A stretch of DNA of 64,000 nucleotides, from contig CP007053.1 in assembly GCA_000242935.3 (NCBI GenBank), forward strand, positions 558,001 through 622,000, written 5' to 3'. The notes below the pieces were generated by a model, which saw only the letters and a list, made by a program, of their open reading frames with translations, had not been told where the DNA came from and ran no database searches. Made by a program: the position numbers and the translations under genes. The stretch comes from Opitutaceae bacterium TAV5. Its GTDB lineage: Bacteria > Verrucomicrobiota > Verrucomicrobiia > Opitutales > Opitutaceae. Positions 1 to 9,960 of this stretch are shown in pieces (the stretch's first letter is position 1; each line of letters opens with the position of its first letter).

Positions 1-1
1 T

Positions 2-2155
2 TTCTCTCTCGTCGGTCCGGCCGGCGAACCTCACCCCTTCGTTTTCAGCCCCGTCCTCGGCGGCGACGGCTCCCGCATCGCCCGCGGCCAGGCTGTCCAC
101 GCAGCCTGGCACATTGTCACGGCGCCTCTCCCCTGGTCCGATGTCATGCGCGAGTCCGACACCGCGCTGTATCAACTCGAAGACTACCGCGAACCCGTCT
201 CCGCCTCGCTCTCCGTCCAGGCGCTCAACATCATCGACCTCATCGCCGATGACCGCGCCTCCGGCTGGGACCCGTTCCTCAAGGGTCCGGCCAATATCGA
301 AAGCCCCGATACCGTCACCCACGCTGCGCCGCTCATGTATTTCTCCGCGGCACGGCTGACGCGGGATGCCGCATTTTACAAAAAACGCGCCCTTCCCACT
401 CTGGAATACCTGCTCAGCCGCCCGGGCGCCCACTTCGCTCTCACCCACGAAGGCAATCTCTACGTCACCCGGGCCACCGCGAAGATTGATTTCAAAAACG
501 TCTTTTTCGGCTCGGCCGTCTGGCAAGGCGTCGATGCGCTCCTCGGCGAGCTCAATCCCTGGCTCCGTGACTACGCCGCCGATAACGGCCGCCCCCTCCG
601 CCCTCGCAACAACAGCGCCGAGCCCGAATGGTCCGGCCTGCTCGCCCTCTATCGGCAAACCCCCTCGCCTGAGCTCCTCGCCAAGGTCCGCTACGAAGCC
701 AATTCCTGGATTCAGCGTGTCCAGACGCTCAACGCCGCCACGACCCGCGGCATTCAACCTTTCTACAATGTCAGCTTCTATCCCTACTGGTGGGACCTCC
801 TCGATCTTTACGAGATCACCGACGACACCCGCTACCGCGACGCCGCCCGCCAGTTTGCCTGGCAAACCGTCGCCGGCATCTGGGTCACGCCCCCCGCCGC
901 CCCGCCGCCCGCGACCGCCACGCTCTACCCCGGCGGACACATCACCGGTTCCTACTACATCTGGTGGCTCGGCAACGACCGCTTCCGCCTTGGCTGGCCC
1001 CCGCGAGCGGGCGACCGGAAACACCACGAAGCCCTCGTCCCCGTCGATCTCCCCGTTCCCGAAAAAACCGTCCCCGCGTGGGTTGTCTCGCCGGTCGGCC
1101 TCGGCCTCGAACAGCCCATCTCCTGGCTCACCGCTGCCCACCAGATGAGCAACATCCAGCTCTCCTCCTGGGCCGCCAATCTCCTCCGCCTTTCCGTCGC
1201 CACCGGCGATGATTACTGGCGCACGTTCGCGCGCAACTCCATCATCGGCCGCGGAGCCAGCTACCCCGGCTACTACCTCTCCGACTTCGTGGATTTCATG
1301 CACGATCCCGATTATCCGAAGAAAGGCCCTGACCTCACCTCCTTCTACTGGCACCATGTCCCCGTACACCTCGCCATGGTCGTCGATTATCTCGTCACCG
1401 ACGCCGATACCCGCACCGGCGGCGCCATCCGTTTCCCCTACGCCAGGCAACAAGGCTACGTCTGGTTTTCCAACCGTATCTACGGCGGCCAACCCGGCCG
1501 CGTCCTCGACGACAACGCCTGCTGGCCCTGGCTCGATCGCCGCAGTTTCTCTGTCGATACACCCAAAGTCGACTACCTCGGCGCCCGCAGTCGCGACAAA
1601 TTCCACGTCGTCCTCCTCAACCAGGCCCGGGGCTCCGCCACCGCCCGCATCTTCATCGACCCTGCCCGCACCGGTATCACTCCCGGCTCCACTCCCCGGC
1701 TCCGCACCACCACCGACTCCGCCGACACCGGCACACCGCTCGCTGCCGACGCCGACGGACGTTTCACCCTCCCGCTCGAACGCGGCGGCTGGGCCGTCCT
1801 CTCCTTCGATGCCCGTCCCGATGACGTCTGGCCCGCGCTTCCTCCCCTCGAAGCCCGGCCCGTCAAAATCACGCCGACCGACACCGCGTGGGGCGAAGGC
1901 CGCGCCTTCCGCATCCGCTCTCCATACGGCACCGACTCCCTCTATGTCGCCCTCTCCGGGCGCCCCGACGGCGGCAAGGTCACTCTCCTCCCCGACGACG
2001 ACAGCACCGCCCCGGCGCAAGCCATCCGCTACCCCTACGAACTCAGCCAGGCCGACATTCCGCTCTCGCGCGACCTGCGTTTTCGCCTTCGCCTTGAACG
2101 CCCGGGCCAGCCCGCCACCGAAACGCCCCTGATCAGCCTCCCCGGCACAAAATAA
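2..2155 (+). CDS. hypothetical large protein, carbohydrate-related context (5' truncated)
   Basis: The frame is open from the first bases of the window, so the true start lies upstream; 717 residues are visible, ending in TAA. The product is rich in Trp and Tyr and has alternating helical segments (for example PYWWDLLDLYEITDD, and the WGLG-free stretch SWAANLLRLSVATGDDYW), which suggests an alpha/alpha toroid like those of heparinase or hydrolase families. The last ~200 residues look beta-rich. I do not recognise a catalytic motif and cannot name a family. The downstream gene is a solute symporter only 37 bases away on the same strand, so the two are probably co-transcribed and serve uptake or breakdown of a glycan. 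No signal peptide can be judged because the N-terminus is missing. Confidence 0.75.
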   Translation, partial: FSLVGPAGEPHPFVFSPVLGGDGSRIARGQAVHAAWHIVTAPLPWSDVMRESDTALYQLEDYREPVSASLSVQALNIIDLIADDRASGWDPFLKGPANIESPDTVTHAAPLMYFSAARLTRDAAFYKKRALPTLEYLLSRPGAHFALTHEGNLYVTRATAKIDFKNVFFGSAVWQGVDALLGELNPWLRDYAADNGRPLRPRNNSAEPEWSGLLALYRQTPSPELLAKVRYEANSWIQRVQTLNAATTRGIQPFYNVSFYPYWWDLLDLYEITDDTRYRDAARQFAWQTVAGIWVTPPAAPPPATATLYPGGHITGSYYIWWLGNDRFRLGWPPRAGDRKHHEALVPVDLPVPEKTVPAWVVSPVGLGLEQPISWLTAAHQMSNIQLSSWAANLLRLSVATGDDYWRTFARNSIIGRGASYPGYYLSDFVDFMHDPDYPKKGPDLTSFYWHHVPVHLAMVVDYLVTDADTRTGGAIRFPYARQQGYVWFSNRIYGGQPGRVLDDNACWPWLDRRSFSVDTPKVDYLGARSRDKFHVVLLNQARGSATARIFIDPARTGITPGSTPRLRTTTDSADTGTPLAADADGRFTLPLERGGWAVLSFDARPDDVWPALPPLEARPVKITPTDTAWGEGRAFRIRSPYGTDSLYVALSGRPDGGKVTLLPDDDSTAPAQAIRYPYELSQADIPLSRDLRFRLRLERPGQPATETPLISLPGTK

Positions 2156-2192
2156 CATCTGCACCGGCGCCCCCCGACGCCTCCGCTCCTCC

Positions 2193-4196
2193 ATGCATCT
2201 GACATCCCTCGACTGGTCCATCGTCGCCATCGCCGCGTTCGCGCTCGCCTTCATCGCGATCCGTATCCGCCGCTACACGCGCAGCGTCTCCGACTTTCTC
2301 GCCGCCAACCGGTGCGCGGGGCGTTACCTGCTCACGCTCTCCGAAGGCATCGCGGCCTTCGGCGTCACCAGTATCATCGCCAATTTCGAAAAATTCTACC
2401 AGGCCGGCTTCGCCGCCTACTGGTGGGGCATGATGCTCGCCCCCGTCGCCATGATCGTGGCGATGAGCGGCTGGGTCGCCTACCGGTTCCGGGAAACACG
2501 CGCGCTCACCATGGCGCAGTTTTTCGAGATGCGTTATTCGCGCCGCTTCCGCATTTTCGCCGGCGTCCTCACCTGGGTGTCAGGCATTCTCAACTACGGC
2601 GTGTTTCCCGGCATCGTCGCCAATTTTTTCATCCACTTCTGCGGACTGCCGCAAACCGTCACCATTGCCGGTGTCGAGGTGCGCACGCTGCTCATCGTCA
2701 TGGCCATCTTCCTCGGCATGGCGCTCACGCTTGTCTTCGGCGGCGGCATGGTCGCCGTCATGGTCACGGACTTTTTCCAGGCGCAGTTTCTGAACATCGT
2801 GTTCCTCGTCCTGATGGGTGTCGTGTTTTACAAAGTCGGATGGGGCCACACCGTCGAGGCGCTGTCGGCCACCGCGCCCGGCAAGTCGCTGCTCGATCCC
2901 TTCGACCAGTCCAAAATCAGCGACTTCAACTTCTGGTTTTTCGCGATCTTCGCGTTCAAGGCGTTCTACAACTGCCTTGGCTGGCAAGGCACCAGCGGCT
3001 ACAATGCCTCCGCGCGCACTCCCCACGAGGCCAAGATGGCCCGCGTCCTCGCCGAGTGGCGCAACGGCGTCTCCTACCTCATGCTCATGGTCCTGCCCAT
3101 CGCCGCCTATGTGGTGATGCACCACGCCGGTTACGACGCCGCGCAACAAGCCGCCAAAACCTCGCTCGCCGCCATCGGCGACCCGCAAACCGCCACGCAA
3201 ATGACCGTGCCTGTCACGCTCGTCGCGTTGCTTCCCGCCGGGGTGGTCGGCCTGCTTGCCGCCGCGATGGCCATGGCCGCCGTCGCCACCGATGATTCCT
3301 ATCTGCATTCGTGGGGCTCGATTTTCGTCCAGGATGTCGTGCTCCCCTTCCGCCACGGCAAGCCACCGCTTTCGCAACGCGCCCACATTTTCCTGCTCCG
3401 CGCCTCGATCGTGTGTGTCGCCCTCTTCGCCTTTCTCTGGAGCGCATTTTTCCCGCTGCGCGACTATCTTTTCATGTATTTCCTGCTCACCGGGACCATC
3501 TACCTCGGCGGCTCCGGCGCCGTCATCATCGGCGGTCTGTACTGGAAACGCGGGACAACCGCCGGCGCGTACACGGCCATGATCTCCGGCTGCTCGGTGG
3601 CGATTGTCGGCATCTCGCTGCAAGCCGCATGGCCGCACATCCCGGCCCTCGTTGCTCTCACGCCGAAATTTCCGATCAACGGCGCCTGGCTGGCGATGAT
3701 CGCCTACGCCACCAGCATCGTCAGCTACATCCTCGTCTCGCTCGCCACCTGCCGCGAGCCGGCGAACCTCGATCGCATCCTTCACCGCGGTCAATACGCG
3801 ATTGCCAGCGAATCCCCCTCTTCACCGGATTCCGATGACCTGCCCCGCTGGAAACGGGTGCTCGGTTTCACGAAAAACTTCACGCGCGGCGACAACGCCA
3901 TTTATTTTTTCAAACTCGGCTGGACCGCTTTCTGGACGCTGATTTTCGTCCTCGGCACCGTGCTCGGCCTCACCATCGGGTTCAGTAAAAACGCGTGGGC
4001 CGGTTTCTGGCTTTTCGTGATCATCGTCAGCGCCGTCGTCGGCGCAGGCACCGTGATCTGGTTTCTGTGGGGGGGCACCCGCGACCTCTTCGCTCTCGTC
4101 CGCCTCCTCCGCGAAAAGCAGCGCGATGCCACCGACGACGGCCAGGTGCATGAGACGGAAGAACCTCCCCCCCGGACGCACCCTCGCTCAAATTAA
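2193..4196 (+). CDS. sodium:solute symporter (SSS family)
   Basis: A 667-residue integral membrane protein with roughly 13 hydrophobic segments, beginning with one at residues 8-25. The early segment SDFLAANRCAGRYLLTLSEG and the following FGVTSIIANFEKFYQAG match the SSS layout, in which a small residue and Ser/Thr line the sodium site after an unwound TM1. The family couples sodium entry to import of sugars, nucleosides or organic acids; the substrate cannot be read from sequence. At 667 residues it has an extended C-terminal tail with two further membrane segments (about 575-640) and a charged end. It follows the truncated gene upstream by 37 bases, and its partner is probably a glycan breakdown product. 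Stop codon TAA. Confidence 0.88.
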   Translation: MHLTSLDWSIVAIAAFALAFIAIRIRRYTRSVSDFLAANRCAGRYLLTLSEGIAAFGVTSIIANFEKFYQAGFAAYWWGMMLAPVAMIVAMSGWVAYRFRETRALTMAQFFEMRYSRRFRIFAGVLTWVSGILNYGVFPGIVANFFIHFCGLPQTVTIAGVEVRTLLIVMAIFLGMALTLVFGGGMVAVMVTDFFQAQFLNIVFLVLMGVVFYKVGWGHTVEALSATAPGKSLLDPFDQSKISDFNFWFFAIFAFKAFYNCLGWQGTSGYNASARTPHEAKMARVLAEWRNGVSYLMLMVLPIAAYVVMHHAGYDAAQQAAKTSLAAIGDPQTATQMTVPVTLVALLPAGVVGLLAAAMAMAAVATDDSYLHSWGSIFVQDVVLPFRHGKPPLSQRAHIFLLRASIVCVALFAFLWSAFFPLRDYLFMYFLLTGTIYLGGSGAVIIGGLYWKRGTTAGAYTAMISGCSVAIVGISLQAAWPHIPALVALTPKFPINGAWLAMIAYATSIVSYILVSLATCREPANLDRILHRGQYAIASESPSSPDSDDLPRWKRVLGFTKNFTRGDNAIYFFKLGWTAFWTLIFVLGTVLGLTIGFSKNAWAGFWLFVIIVSAVVGAGTVIWFLWGGTRDLFALVRLLREKQRDATDDGQVHETEEPPPRTHPRSN

Positions 4197-4225
4197 AGCG
4201 TGACCCGGTACTGCCACCCGCTCCC

Positions 4226-5476
4226 CTACACGAAGGCCGGTCGCGATCCGCCGGCCGGCGGCCCGGGAAACGGGTTCTCCGTAGACGGACGCACCGGGAA
4301 GGGGGCGACCGTGCCGCTGCGCGGAGACACAAAACCCGAACGGGGAGTGACCGGAAACGGCGTGCCCGATCCGGATCCATTCCGGCTCACGACCGCAGGC
4401 GCCGGCTCCGGACCCGGCAGCACAAAATCGCTTTCACGGAAATGATAGCCGCGAACGTGCGCGGCGGGTGCGTTGTCCACGATGTGATTGACCACACAGA
4501 TGCCGCCGTCGGGAAACTGCACCCAGCCGGAATAACCCAGATCGGGCCGGGCACTCCGGTCGTAATCCAGCGGCATGATGCGCACCTGTGCATCCTCCGG
4601 CGCACCGAGACATGAATCGACATCGGTCAGCGCCACGAAAAGATTCTCCGGGTGCGGATTGGCTGTGCGGGTGGCCTGGCGGAACCGGTAGGCGATCATC
4701 ACGCGGCCGCTTCGCAGGACTTGCCCCCTCGGACGATAACAACCCGGCAACGGAAACGACACCACCTCGCCCCATGTGATGCCACCGTCGCGGCTCACCG
4801 TGCGAAACGTCTCCCCATCCTTGCCCGATTCGTTGCGCAGAAAACACACGAGCTCTCCGCCGGGCAGCGGCATCACACTGCCCTCGCACAATTTCAGACC
4901 CGGCTCGTCCGCGATGACAAATGGTCCTTCCCACGTATGACCGCGGTTCTCCGAAATCCAGGCCTGCTGCATCCAGTGGCGACTCCCGTTTCCCATCGTG
5001 GCATGGGTGGTCGTCAGCCAGCGTCCGGCATGCGGTCCGGATGACAGTTCGACAATGTGATCCGGCAGGCTGCCGGTGACCGGCGTCTTGCGTGGCAGAT
5101 CCCAGGTTTCACCGCTGTCGTTGCTGATGCAGATCCAGTTGCTCTGTTCACCGGGGATGGCCCCGTTCTGCCGGGGAGTGGACACGCGGTCCACGATCAC
5201 CGCCAGACGTCCGTCCGAAAGCGCGGTGATGCGGGGGCAGCGCCAGGAGGGATCCCAGGCCGAACGGCACTCCTGCGCCGGAGTAACCGGCTTCCGCTCG
5301 CTCCAGGTGCGCCCCCGGTCATCGGATGTCACACACATGACACGCGTCGTACTTCGATCACCCGTTCCGGATTGTTCGGTCAGCACGCACACCAGGCGTC
5401 CGCTTCGGGCAATCGCTATATCAGGCCAGGTGAGCCGACGGGAGTCATCACGACATACGACGTTTTTATAGATCAT
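4226..5476 (-). CDS. BNR-repeat / sialidase-like exo-glycosidase family protein
   Basis: A 416-residue six-bladed beta-propeller candidate with four Asp-box motifs of the form S-x-D/N-x-G-x-T-W (SDDRGRTW, SNDSGETW, SENRGHTW, SRDGGITW), each marking one propeller blade. This is characteristic of the sialidase superfamily. The F/Y-R-I-P arginine motif near the N-terminus is not present; the equivalent region reads RLTWPDIAIA, so sialic acid may not be the substrate. No signal peptide is seen. The frame extends to 5539 only through a TTG codon; I chose the ATG at 5476 because the protein then starts directly at the first blade. It is convergent with the symporter upstream. It probably acts on a sugar or polymer handled by the same locus. 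Confidence 0.8.
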   Translation of the reverse strand: MIYKNVVCRDDSRRLTWPDIAIARSGRLVCVLTEQSGTGDRSTTRVMCVTSDDRGRTWSERKPVTPAQECRSAWDPSWRCPRITALSDGRLAVIVDRVSTPRQNGAIPGEQSNWICISNDSGETWDLPRKTPVTGSLPDHIVELSSGPHAGRWLTTTHATMGNGSRHWMQQAWISENRGHTWEGPFVIADEPGLKLCEGSVMPLPGGELVCFLRNESGKDGETFRTVSRDGGITWGEVVSFPLPGCYRPRGQVLRSGRVMIAYRFRQATRTANPHPENLFVALTDVDSCLGAPEDAQVRIMPLDYDRSARPDLGYSGWVQFPDGGICVVNHIVDNAPAAHVRGYHFRESDFVLPGPEPAPAVVSRNGSGSGTPFPVTPRSGFVSPRSGTVAPFPVRPSTENPFPGPPAGGSRPAFV

Positions 5477-5863
5477 AGGCAGGGTTGTGGCTACGGGGAA
5501 AAAGCGGAGAGGGAGGCGGTAACGGACGTTACGGCACAAGGGATACGGGCAGAGGAAGTAGTGCCCCGGAAACGGAATGCAAGACGTTTAATATGCTATT
5601 CCCGCTTTCAATGAAAGAACGTGTCTTCCGTCGACCATTCGTACGATTTTCCGGCGCGGCCACTTGTATCCGTTATTACACTACATGAGTGATTCCCGTG
5701 CTTTTGATTTTACACAAAGATCGCGAAGACCGCGAAGTTTCAGGAGCCAAACCCTTTGTGGCCTTTACGATCTTCGTATAAAAATCCGGAGGCTTCGTGA
5801 CGCCGGTACTGCGCCGGGCGTCCGTCGCTCTCCTTCCCGGCAATGATTCCGGAAACGCTCGCG
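5477..5863. other. intergenic stretch with one imperfect inverted repeat
   Basis: No supported gene. The stretch from about 5540 is less GC-rich than its surroundings. It contains the imperfect inverted repeat described at 5714-5777 and otherwise nothing recognisable. The promoter of the sialidase-like gene should lie near 5480-5560, but I see no convincing -35/-10 pair. Confidence 0.6.
5714..5777. repeat. imperfect A/C-rich inverted repeat
   Basis: The 24-base arms at 5714-5737 and 5754-5777 are reverse complements at 18 of 24 positions. The left arm has the repeating texture AAGATCGCGAAG / ACCGCGAAG. It resembles in style the other inverted repeats at 12233, 46409, 56204 and 60181, though with a different sequence. 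Confidence 0.55.
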
Positions 5864-8452
5864 CTACGTTCGCAGGCGGCGGCGCAATCCGGCGGCAACG
5901 ATCGCCAGCGTGGCCAGCGAGCTCAGCGGCATGAGCACGGCGGCGAACAGCGGATTCATGTGGCCCGTTGCGGCCAGCCCGACGGTGACGAGATTGTAGA
6001 GAACCATGAAGACCAGCAGCGCGAGATGCGTGCGATGGCGGGCTCCGTTCATTTCAAGCAGCGCCCGGATGCCTCCGATGCCGCGTCCCAGATAATAAAA
6101 ATCCGCCTTCTGACCGAGCACGCCGCGGTGCACGACCGGCGTTCCCCGGCAAAGCGCGCGATCGAAAGCGAGGCTGTCGTTGGCTCCGTCACCGAGCATC
6201 AGCGTATCCGCAGGGGCATGATGCTCGACCCAGGCCGCCTTTTCCTCCGGAGAAAGCCCGCCGAGCACCGCGGTTTCTTTCGGGAGCCCGAGGTCGCGGG
6301 CGAGCGCGGCGACCTTTTCGGGACGATCGCCGCTCAGCACCGCGACGCCGAGGCCGCGCGCCCGGAGCGCCGCCAGTTCCTCGCGCGCATCGGCGCGGGC
6401 TTGATCGGCAAACCAGAACCGCGCCACCTCGCGCCCCGTCTTCGCCAGAATCACGTCAGCGCGGCCGGAAGCGGCAGCGGGCGCGCCGCCATGTGACGCC
6501 GCGTGCGCAGGCGGCAAACCGGGCGCCCGCCCGAGCGTCCATTCGCCCAGCACCATGCCTTGTCCGGTCACTTCGCGCACTTCGCCCGGCAGAGCATCCT
6601 GCCAGCCGCGCAGAAGCGCGGCTTCGTGAAGCGCCCGCCCGACGGGATGAAGATTGTCGCGCACCAGCGCGACGAGCGCGGCGCGGGCCTCGGCCGCCGT
6701 AATGCCGCCATCAGCGGCGGAGGCGGCGGTGGCGATCACGCCGTCTTTTTCCAGCGCATCGAGCGCCTCGGGGTTTTGCAGCACGGGCGTTTCGAGCGTC
6801 AGCGTGCCGGTTTTGTCGAAGGCGAGCATCCGCACACGCGAAAGCCGCGTCCATACATCGCGCTCCTTGATGAACACGCCGCGCCGCCGCAGCGCCACGG
6901 TGGCGATTTCTTCGGCCAGCGGGAACGCCAGCCCGAGCGCGCAGGGGCACGACACCACGAGAATCGCCACAACCACGGCTCCGGTCGCCGGGATGTCGCC
7001 GCCCGTGCGCCACCACCAGACCGCACCCGCCACGACCGCCGTGCCGATGATCGCGACGAGATAACCCTGGATGACGCGTTCGATCAGCCGGTCGCGCGCG
7101 GGAGCGCGTTCCGGTTGCTCCATCAGCCGGGCGAGCAGGGAGCCGGCCCAGTCCTGCACGGCAGCGAGCCGGATGCGCGCGCGACTCACACAGGTGGCGC
7201 CGGCCGGCACGCGTTGCCCCTGGCGAAACACCTGCGGCTCCGCCTCCCCCGTGATCCAGGCGAGGTTGAAGGTCGCCTCGTCCGCGAGCAGCCGCGCCTC
7301 CACCGGCACCACGTGTCCGGAGCCGATTTCAAGCGTGTCGCCAGCATGTAACGATTCCGGAGATACATCGGCAAGGGTGCCGTCGGCGCGCACCACGCTC
7401 ACGCGGGCGGCCAGCGGCTGCTCACGCAGCAGACGCCGCTGGTTGCGCTCCACCGCCACGACCTGCGCCCAGCGCCCGATCAGCATCAGCAGGATAAAAC
7501 CGCTCACGAAGTCGAAGTACTGGCACGCCGGATTGGCCGTCGCCCAGCCATACATCGAGCCCGCCCAGGAACCTGCGATGCCAAGGGCAATCGGCAGGTC
7601 GATATGCAGCATGCGCTCGCGCAGGGCATGCACCGCCCGTCGCAGGAAATACCCTCCGCCCGCCACCAGGCTCGCCGTGGCAAACAGCATCGAAAGTGTC
7701 TCGAACAGCCGCGTGTAGACCGCCCCCGCCTCCATCCCGAAGTACGCCGGCAAGGTGAAGAGCATGACGTTCATCGAGAACGCCGCGCACAGTCCCACGC
7801 GTTTGACCAGCCCCCGGCTCTCCGTCGCCGCCGGCCGGGTGAGATCGGCCGGACCAACGAGGTAGTTGAATTTTTGCAACACGCGGGCGAAGGCCGCAGC
7901 GTCAAACCCGCTCCGCGCACCCCGGCGACCGTCGCGCTCGCGCCCGGCGCCGCTCCCCCGCACCCAGCGCATCCGCCCCAAACCGGTTTGCGCGTTGATA
8001 TCGATGCGTCCCGCTCCCGGCTGTTTCGCAAAAAGCCGTTCGATCAGCCACACGCATCCTGCACAGGAAATTCCCTGAATCGCGACAACCAGTTCGCAGA
8101 CCTGCGCCGCCTCCGCGCGTTTGCCGCCGTCACCGGCCTGGCATTCCTCCGCCACCCGCTGCTCCTCGGCGAGCCAGGCAAAATCGCGCTCCGGCTGGAG
8201 AACCGCGTCGGCCGGCGTCGTGACAGCGTCCCTGATCTTGTAAAACGCATCGAGCCCCTCCTCGTGCACGAGCCGGTAAACGAACGCGCACCCCGCGCAG
8301 CAAAACCGCTCGCCCGGCGACACCGGCACGCCGCAATGCACGCAGACGGGCCGGGCAGCCCCTGACGATCGGGCCGCCCCGGCGCCTCCGGATGACAATC
8401 CGGAAGAGGGAGCCGATGAAGCGGAGGCGGTGGTAGTAGCAGCAGTTTTCAT
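5864..8452 (-). CDS. copper-translocating P1B-type ATPase (FixI/CcoI/CopA-like)
   Basis: An inner-membrane cation pump of about 862 residues. In order it shows: an N-terminal cysteine-rich module (CVHCGVP then FCCAGC) typical of FixI/CcoI-type ATPases; a heavy-metal-associated domain with GISCAGC; membrane helices; the actuator TGE motif (ITGEAEP); the ion-channel CPC motif ([10 protein letters not shown]); the phosphorylation motif DKTGTLT; and a hinge [14 protein letters not shown] with these N-terminal sites indicates Cu(I) export or delivery to cytochrome oxidase. No cco genes lie nearby, so an assembly role is unproven. The frame begins with TTG at 8503; ATG codons at 8476 and 8452 are better starts, and I use 8452 because the first ~35 residues are Ala/Ser-rich filler in any case. 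Confidence 0.92.
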   Translation of the reverse strand: MKTAATTTASASSAPSSGLSSGGAGAARSSGAARPVCVHCGVPVSPGERFCCAGCAFVYRLVHEEGLDAFYKIRDAVTTPADAVLQPERDFAWLAEEQRVAEECQAGDGGKRAEAAQVCELVVAIQGISCAGCVWLIERLFAKQPGAGRIDINAQTGLGRMRWVRGSGAGRERDGRRGARSGFDAAAFARVLQKFNYLVGPADLTRPAATESRGLVKRVGLCAAFSMNVMLFTLPAYFGMEAGAVYTRLFETLSMLFATASLVAGGGYFLRRAVHALRERMLHIDLPIALGIAGSWAGSMYGWATANPACQYFDFVSGFILLMLIGRWAQVVAVERNQRRLLREQPLAARVSVVRADGTLADVSPESLHAGDTLEIGSGHVVPVEARLLADEATFNLAWITGEAEPQVFRQGQRVPAGATCVSRARIRLAAVQDWAGSLLARLMEQPERAPARDRLIERVIQGYLVAIIGTAVVAGAVWWWRTGGDIPATGAVVVAILVVSCPCALGLAFPLAEEIATVALRRRGVFIKERDVWTRLSRVRMLAFDKTGTLTLETPVLQNPEALDALEKDGVIATAASAADGGITAAEARAALVALVRDNLHPVGRALHEAALLRGWQDALPGEVREVTGQGMVLGEWTLGRAPGLPPAHAASHGGAPAAASGRADVILAKTGREVARFWFADQARADAREELAALRARGLGVAVLSGDRPEKVAALARDLGLPKETAVLGGLSPEEKAAWVEHHAPADTLMLGDGANDSLAFDRALCRGTPVVHRGVLGQKADFYYLGRGIGGIRALLEMNGARHRTHLALLVFMVLYNLVTVGLAATGHMNPLFAAVLMPLSSLATLAIVAAGLRRRLRT

Positions 8453-8600
8453 ACGACAGGTCCGGGAGGCAGTCATCCAACCCGCTTCCGCCCTCCGCGC
8501 CAAGCTCCCTCGGCAAGTCGTGCCCCTTTTCGCTGCAACTTTGGGATTGCGCCGGGTGAGTCCGGTCCCGTTTAGTTTCCCCTTAACTCAATTCAACACC

Positions 8601-8765
8601 ATGCAAGAACTCGTCACCCTGGAGTGCACCGAAGCCCGCAAGGAAGGTAAGCCGACCTCCCGCTATCTCACTTTCCGCAACAAGAAGACTGTCACCGAGC
8701 GCATCGAGAAGAAGAAGTACAATCCCTTCCTCAAGCGCCACACCGTCCACAAGGAAATCAAATAA
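8601..8765 (+). CDS. rpmG: 50S ribosomal protein L33
   Basis: A 54-residue protein starting [16 protein letters not shown] and ending in the family signature [17 protein letters not shown]. It is a small basic component of the large ribosomal subunit near the E site. The CxxC pairs of zinc-binding L33 are missing (only one Cys), so this is the zinc-independent type. The frame is open further upstream, but L33 begins at this ATG. A strong terminator follows at 8799, so it is probably a single-gene transcript. It is divergent from the copper ATPase. Confidence 0.95.
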   Translation: MQELVTLECTEARKEGKPTSRYLTFRNKKTVTERIEKKKYNPFLKRHTVHKEIK

Positions 8766-8798
8766 GCGCCCGCACCCCCGCTTCATTCGCTCAGGCAG

Positions 8799-8834
8799 GG
8801 CCGATCCCGATCCGGGATCGGCCTTTTTGTTTTT
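8799..8834 (+). terminator. rho-independent terminator of rpmG
   Basis: A perfect 11-bp stem (GGCCGATCCCG / CGGGATCGGCC) with a 3-base loop, followed by TTTTTGTTTTT. It begins 34 bases after the L33 stop codon. Confidence 0.9.
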
Positions 8835-8871
8835 GCCGGCCTGCCGCCGCCGTCGTGAGGATGCCTCCGAC

Positions 8872-9408
8872 ATGAATGTGCACGACCGCCTCGCCACCCA
8901 CCTCGAACGTACCCCCGAAACCGCCGGCGCCCTGTGGATCGCCGCCAACGCCACCGTCACCGGCAACGTGACGCTCGGCGTGGACACCAGCATTTTCTAC
9001 GGCGCCGTCCTCCGCGGCGATATCAACAGCATCGAGATCGGCGACGGCTCCAACATCCAGGACAACTGCATCGTCCACCTCTCCGACGACGCCGGGGTCA
9101 AGGTCGGCCGCTACTGCACGGTCGGCCACGCCGCCATCCTCCACGGCTGCACCATCGAGGACGAGGTGCTCGTCGGCATGGGCTCCATCATTCTCGACAA
9201 GGCCGTCATCGGCGCGCGCAGCCTTGTCGGCGCCGGCTCGCTCGTCACCCAGGGCTTCACCTGCCCGCCCGGCTCGCTCGTCCTCGGCCGCCCGGCAAAA
9301 GTCGTCCGCCCCCTCTCGCCCGACGAACAACTCTCCGGCCGCAAGCTCGCGGAAAAATACACCGAAGTCGCCCGCGCCCACGCCCGCAAGCAGGCCGCTT
9401 CCGGATGA
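8872..9408 (+). CDS. gamma-class carbonic anhydrase family protein (left-handed beta-helix)
   Basis: A 178-residue hexapeptide-repeat protein. It carries the metal-site pattern of the Cam/YrdA/PaaY family: QDNCIVH, then VGHAAILHGC, giving three histidines that would bind Zn or Fe between trimer subunits. The family interconverts CO2 and bicarbonate, although many members are acyl-carrier-like and inactive. The ATG at 8872 is used because upstream sequence overlaps the rpmG terminator and a GAGG lies 11 bases before it. There is no operon partner; the 52-bp end of a dispersed repeat begins 7 bases after its stop. Confidence 0.88.
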   Translation: MNVHDRLATHLERTPETAGALWIAANATVTGNVTLGVDTSIFYGAVLRGDINSIEIGDGSNIQDNCIVHLSDDAGVKVGRYCTVGHAAILHGCTIEDEVLVGMGSIILDKAVIGARSLVGAGSLVTQGFTCPPGSLVLGRPAKVVRPLSPDEQLSGRKLAEKYTEVARAHARKQAASG

Positions 9409-9960
9409 GAAACCGGAGCGGCGGCATGGCAAGCTGTCGGCCTTCGGCCTCGGTACCTGCCGCTGCGACGAGGCGTGACAGCGCCTCGCCCCTTTGCATG
9501 ACGGGAAAAACGGCATGCAATCGTGGTCTTTCCATGCCCGTGAGGCGTTTCCGATATCCGCTTGCTCCGTCCGGCAAAAGCAGCGGCAGGAATGCCGCCG
9601 CTCCCGCTCCGTTCCTAATACCCCACTCCATCCCGGTCTAATACCTCGCCACCACAATATCCAGGCCATTGACCGCAGGGAAACCACTACCCATAGCGTT
9701 ACCCCGTTGTTTTTCATTTCTTCAGGAAGCCACCACGACCACCTCACCCCTCCACGGCGGACGGACCAGCCGCCATCCAGTCCATTCCTGTCCCGAACGC
9801 CCCCTCCCGGAGCGTTCCTTCGCAAAATCCGGATACCTGCCAGCCAAACTGTCGGCCGCTGACGCCGCCGCTTTGTCCGGCGGGAATCTGCCTCTCAAAT
9901 TCGTCAATTCACTGCCAATTCCGGCGCCACTCACCCACCACAATCCATTCCCATCGCACC
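9409..9960. other. 552-bp intergenic region, mostly a composite palindromic element
   Basis: No gene supported. The 5' part is the element at 9415-9604. The remainder (9605-9960) is unremarkable and would hold the nrdD promoter. I searched it by eye for NrdR-type palindromes, FNR-type sites and a cobalamin riboswitch and saw none convincing. Confidence 0.6.
9415..9604. repeat. dispersed palindromic element, copy 1 (GGAG...CTCC)
   Basis: Begins GGAGCGGCGGCAT and ends with its reverse complement ATGCCGCCGCTCC. Its first 52 bases match the reverse complement of 26100-26151 with two mismatches, and its last 25 bases (9580-9604) match the reverse complement of 25998-26022 exactly. It is therefore the same element as that at 26.0 kb, in the opposite orientation, with a different middle. 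It lies 7 bases after the gamma-carbonic anhydrase stop. Confidence 0.85.

Noticed and set aside
2580-3794. 404-residue minus-strand frame inside the symporter
   Set aside because: Composition artefact; the plus-strand symporter has clear membrane segments.
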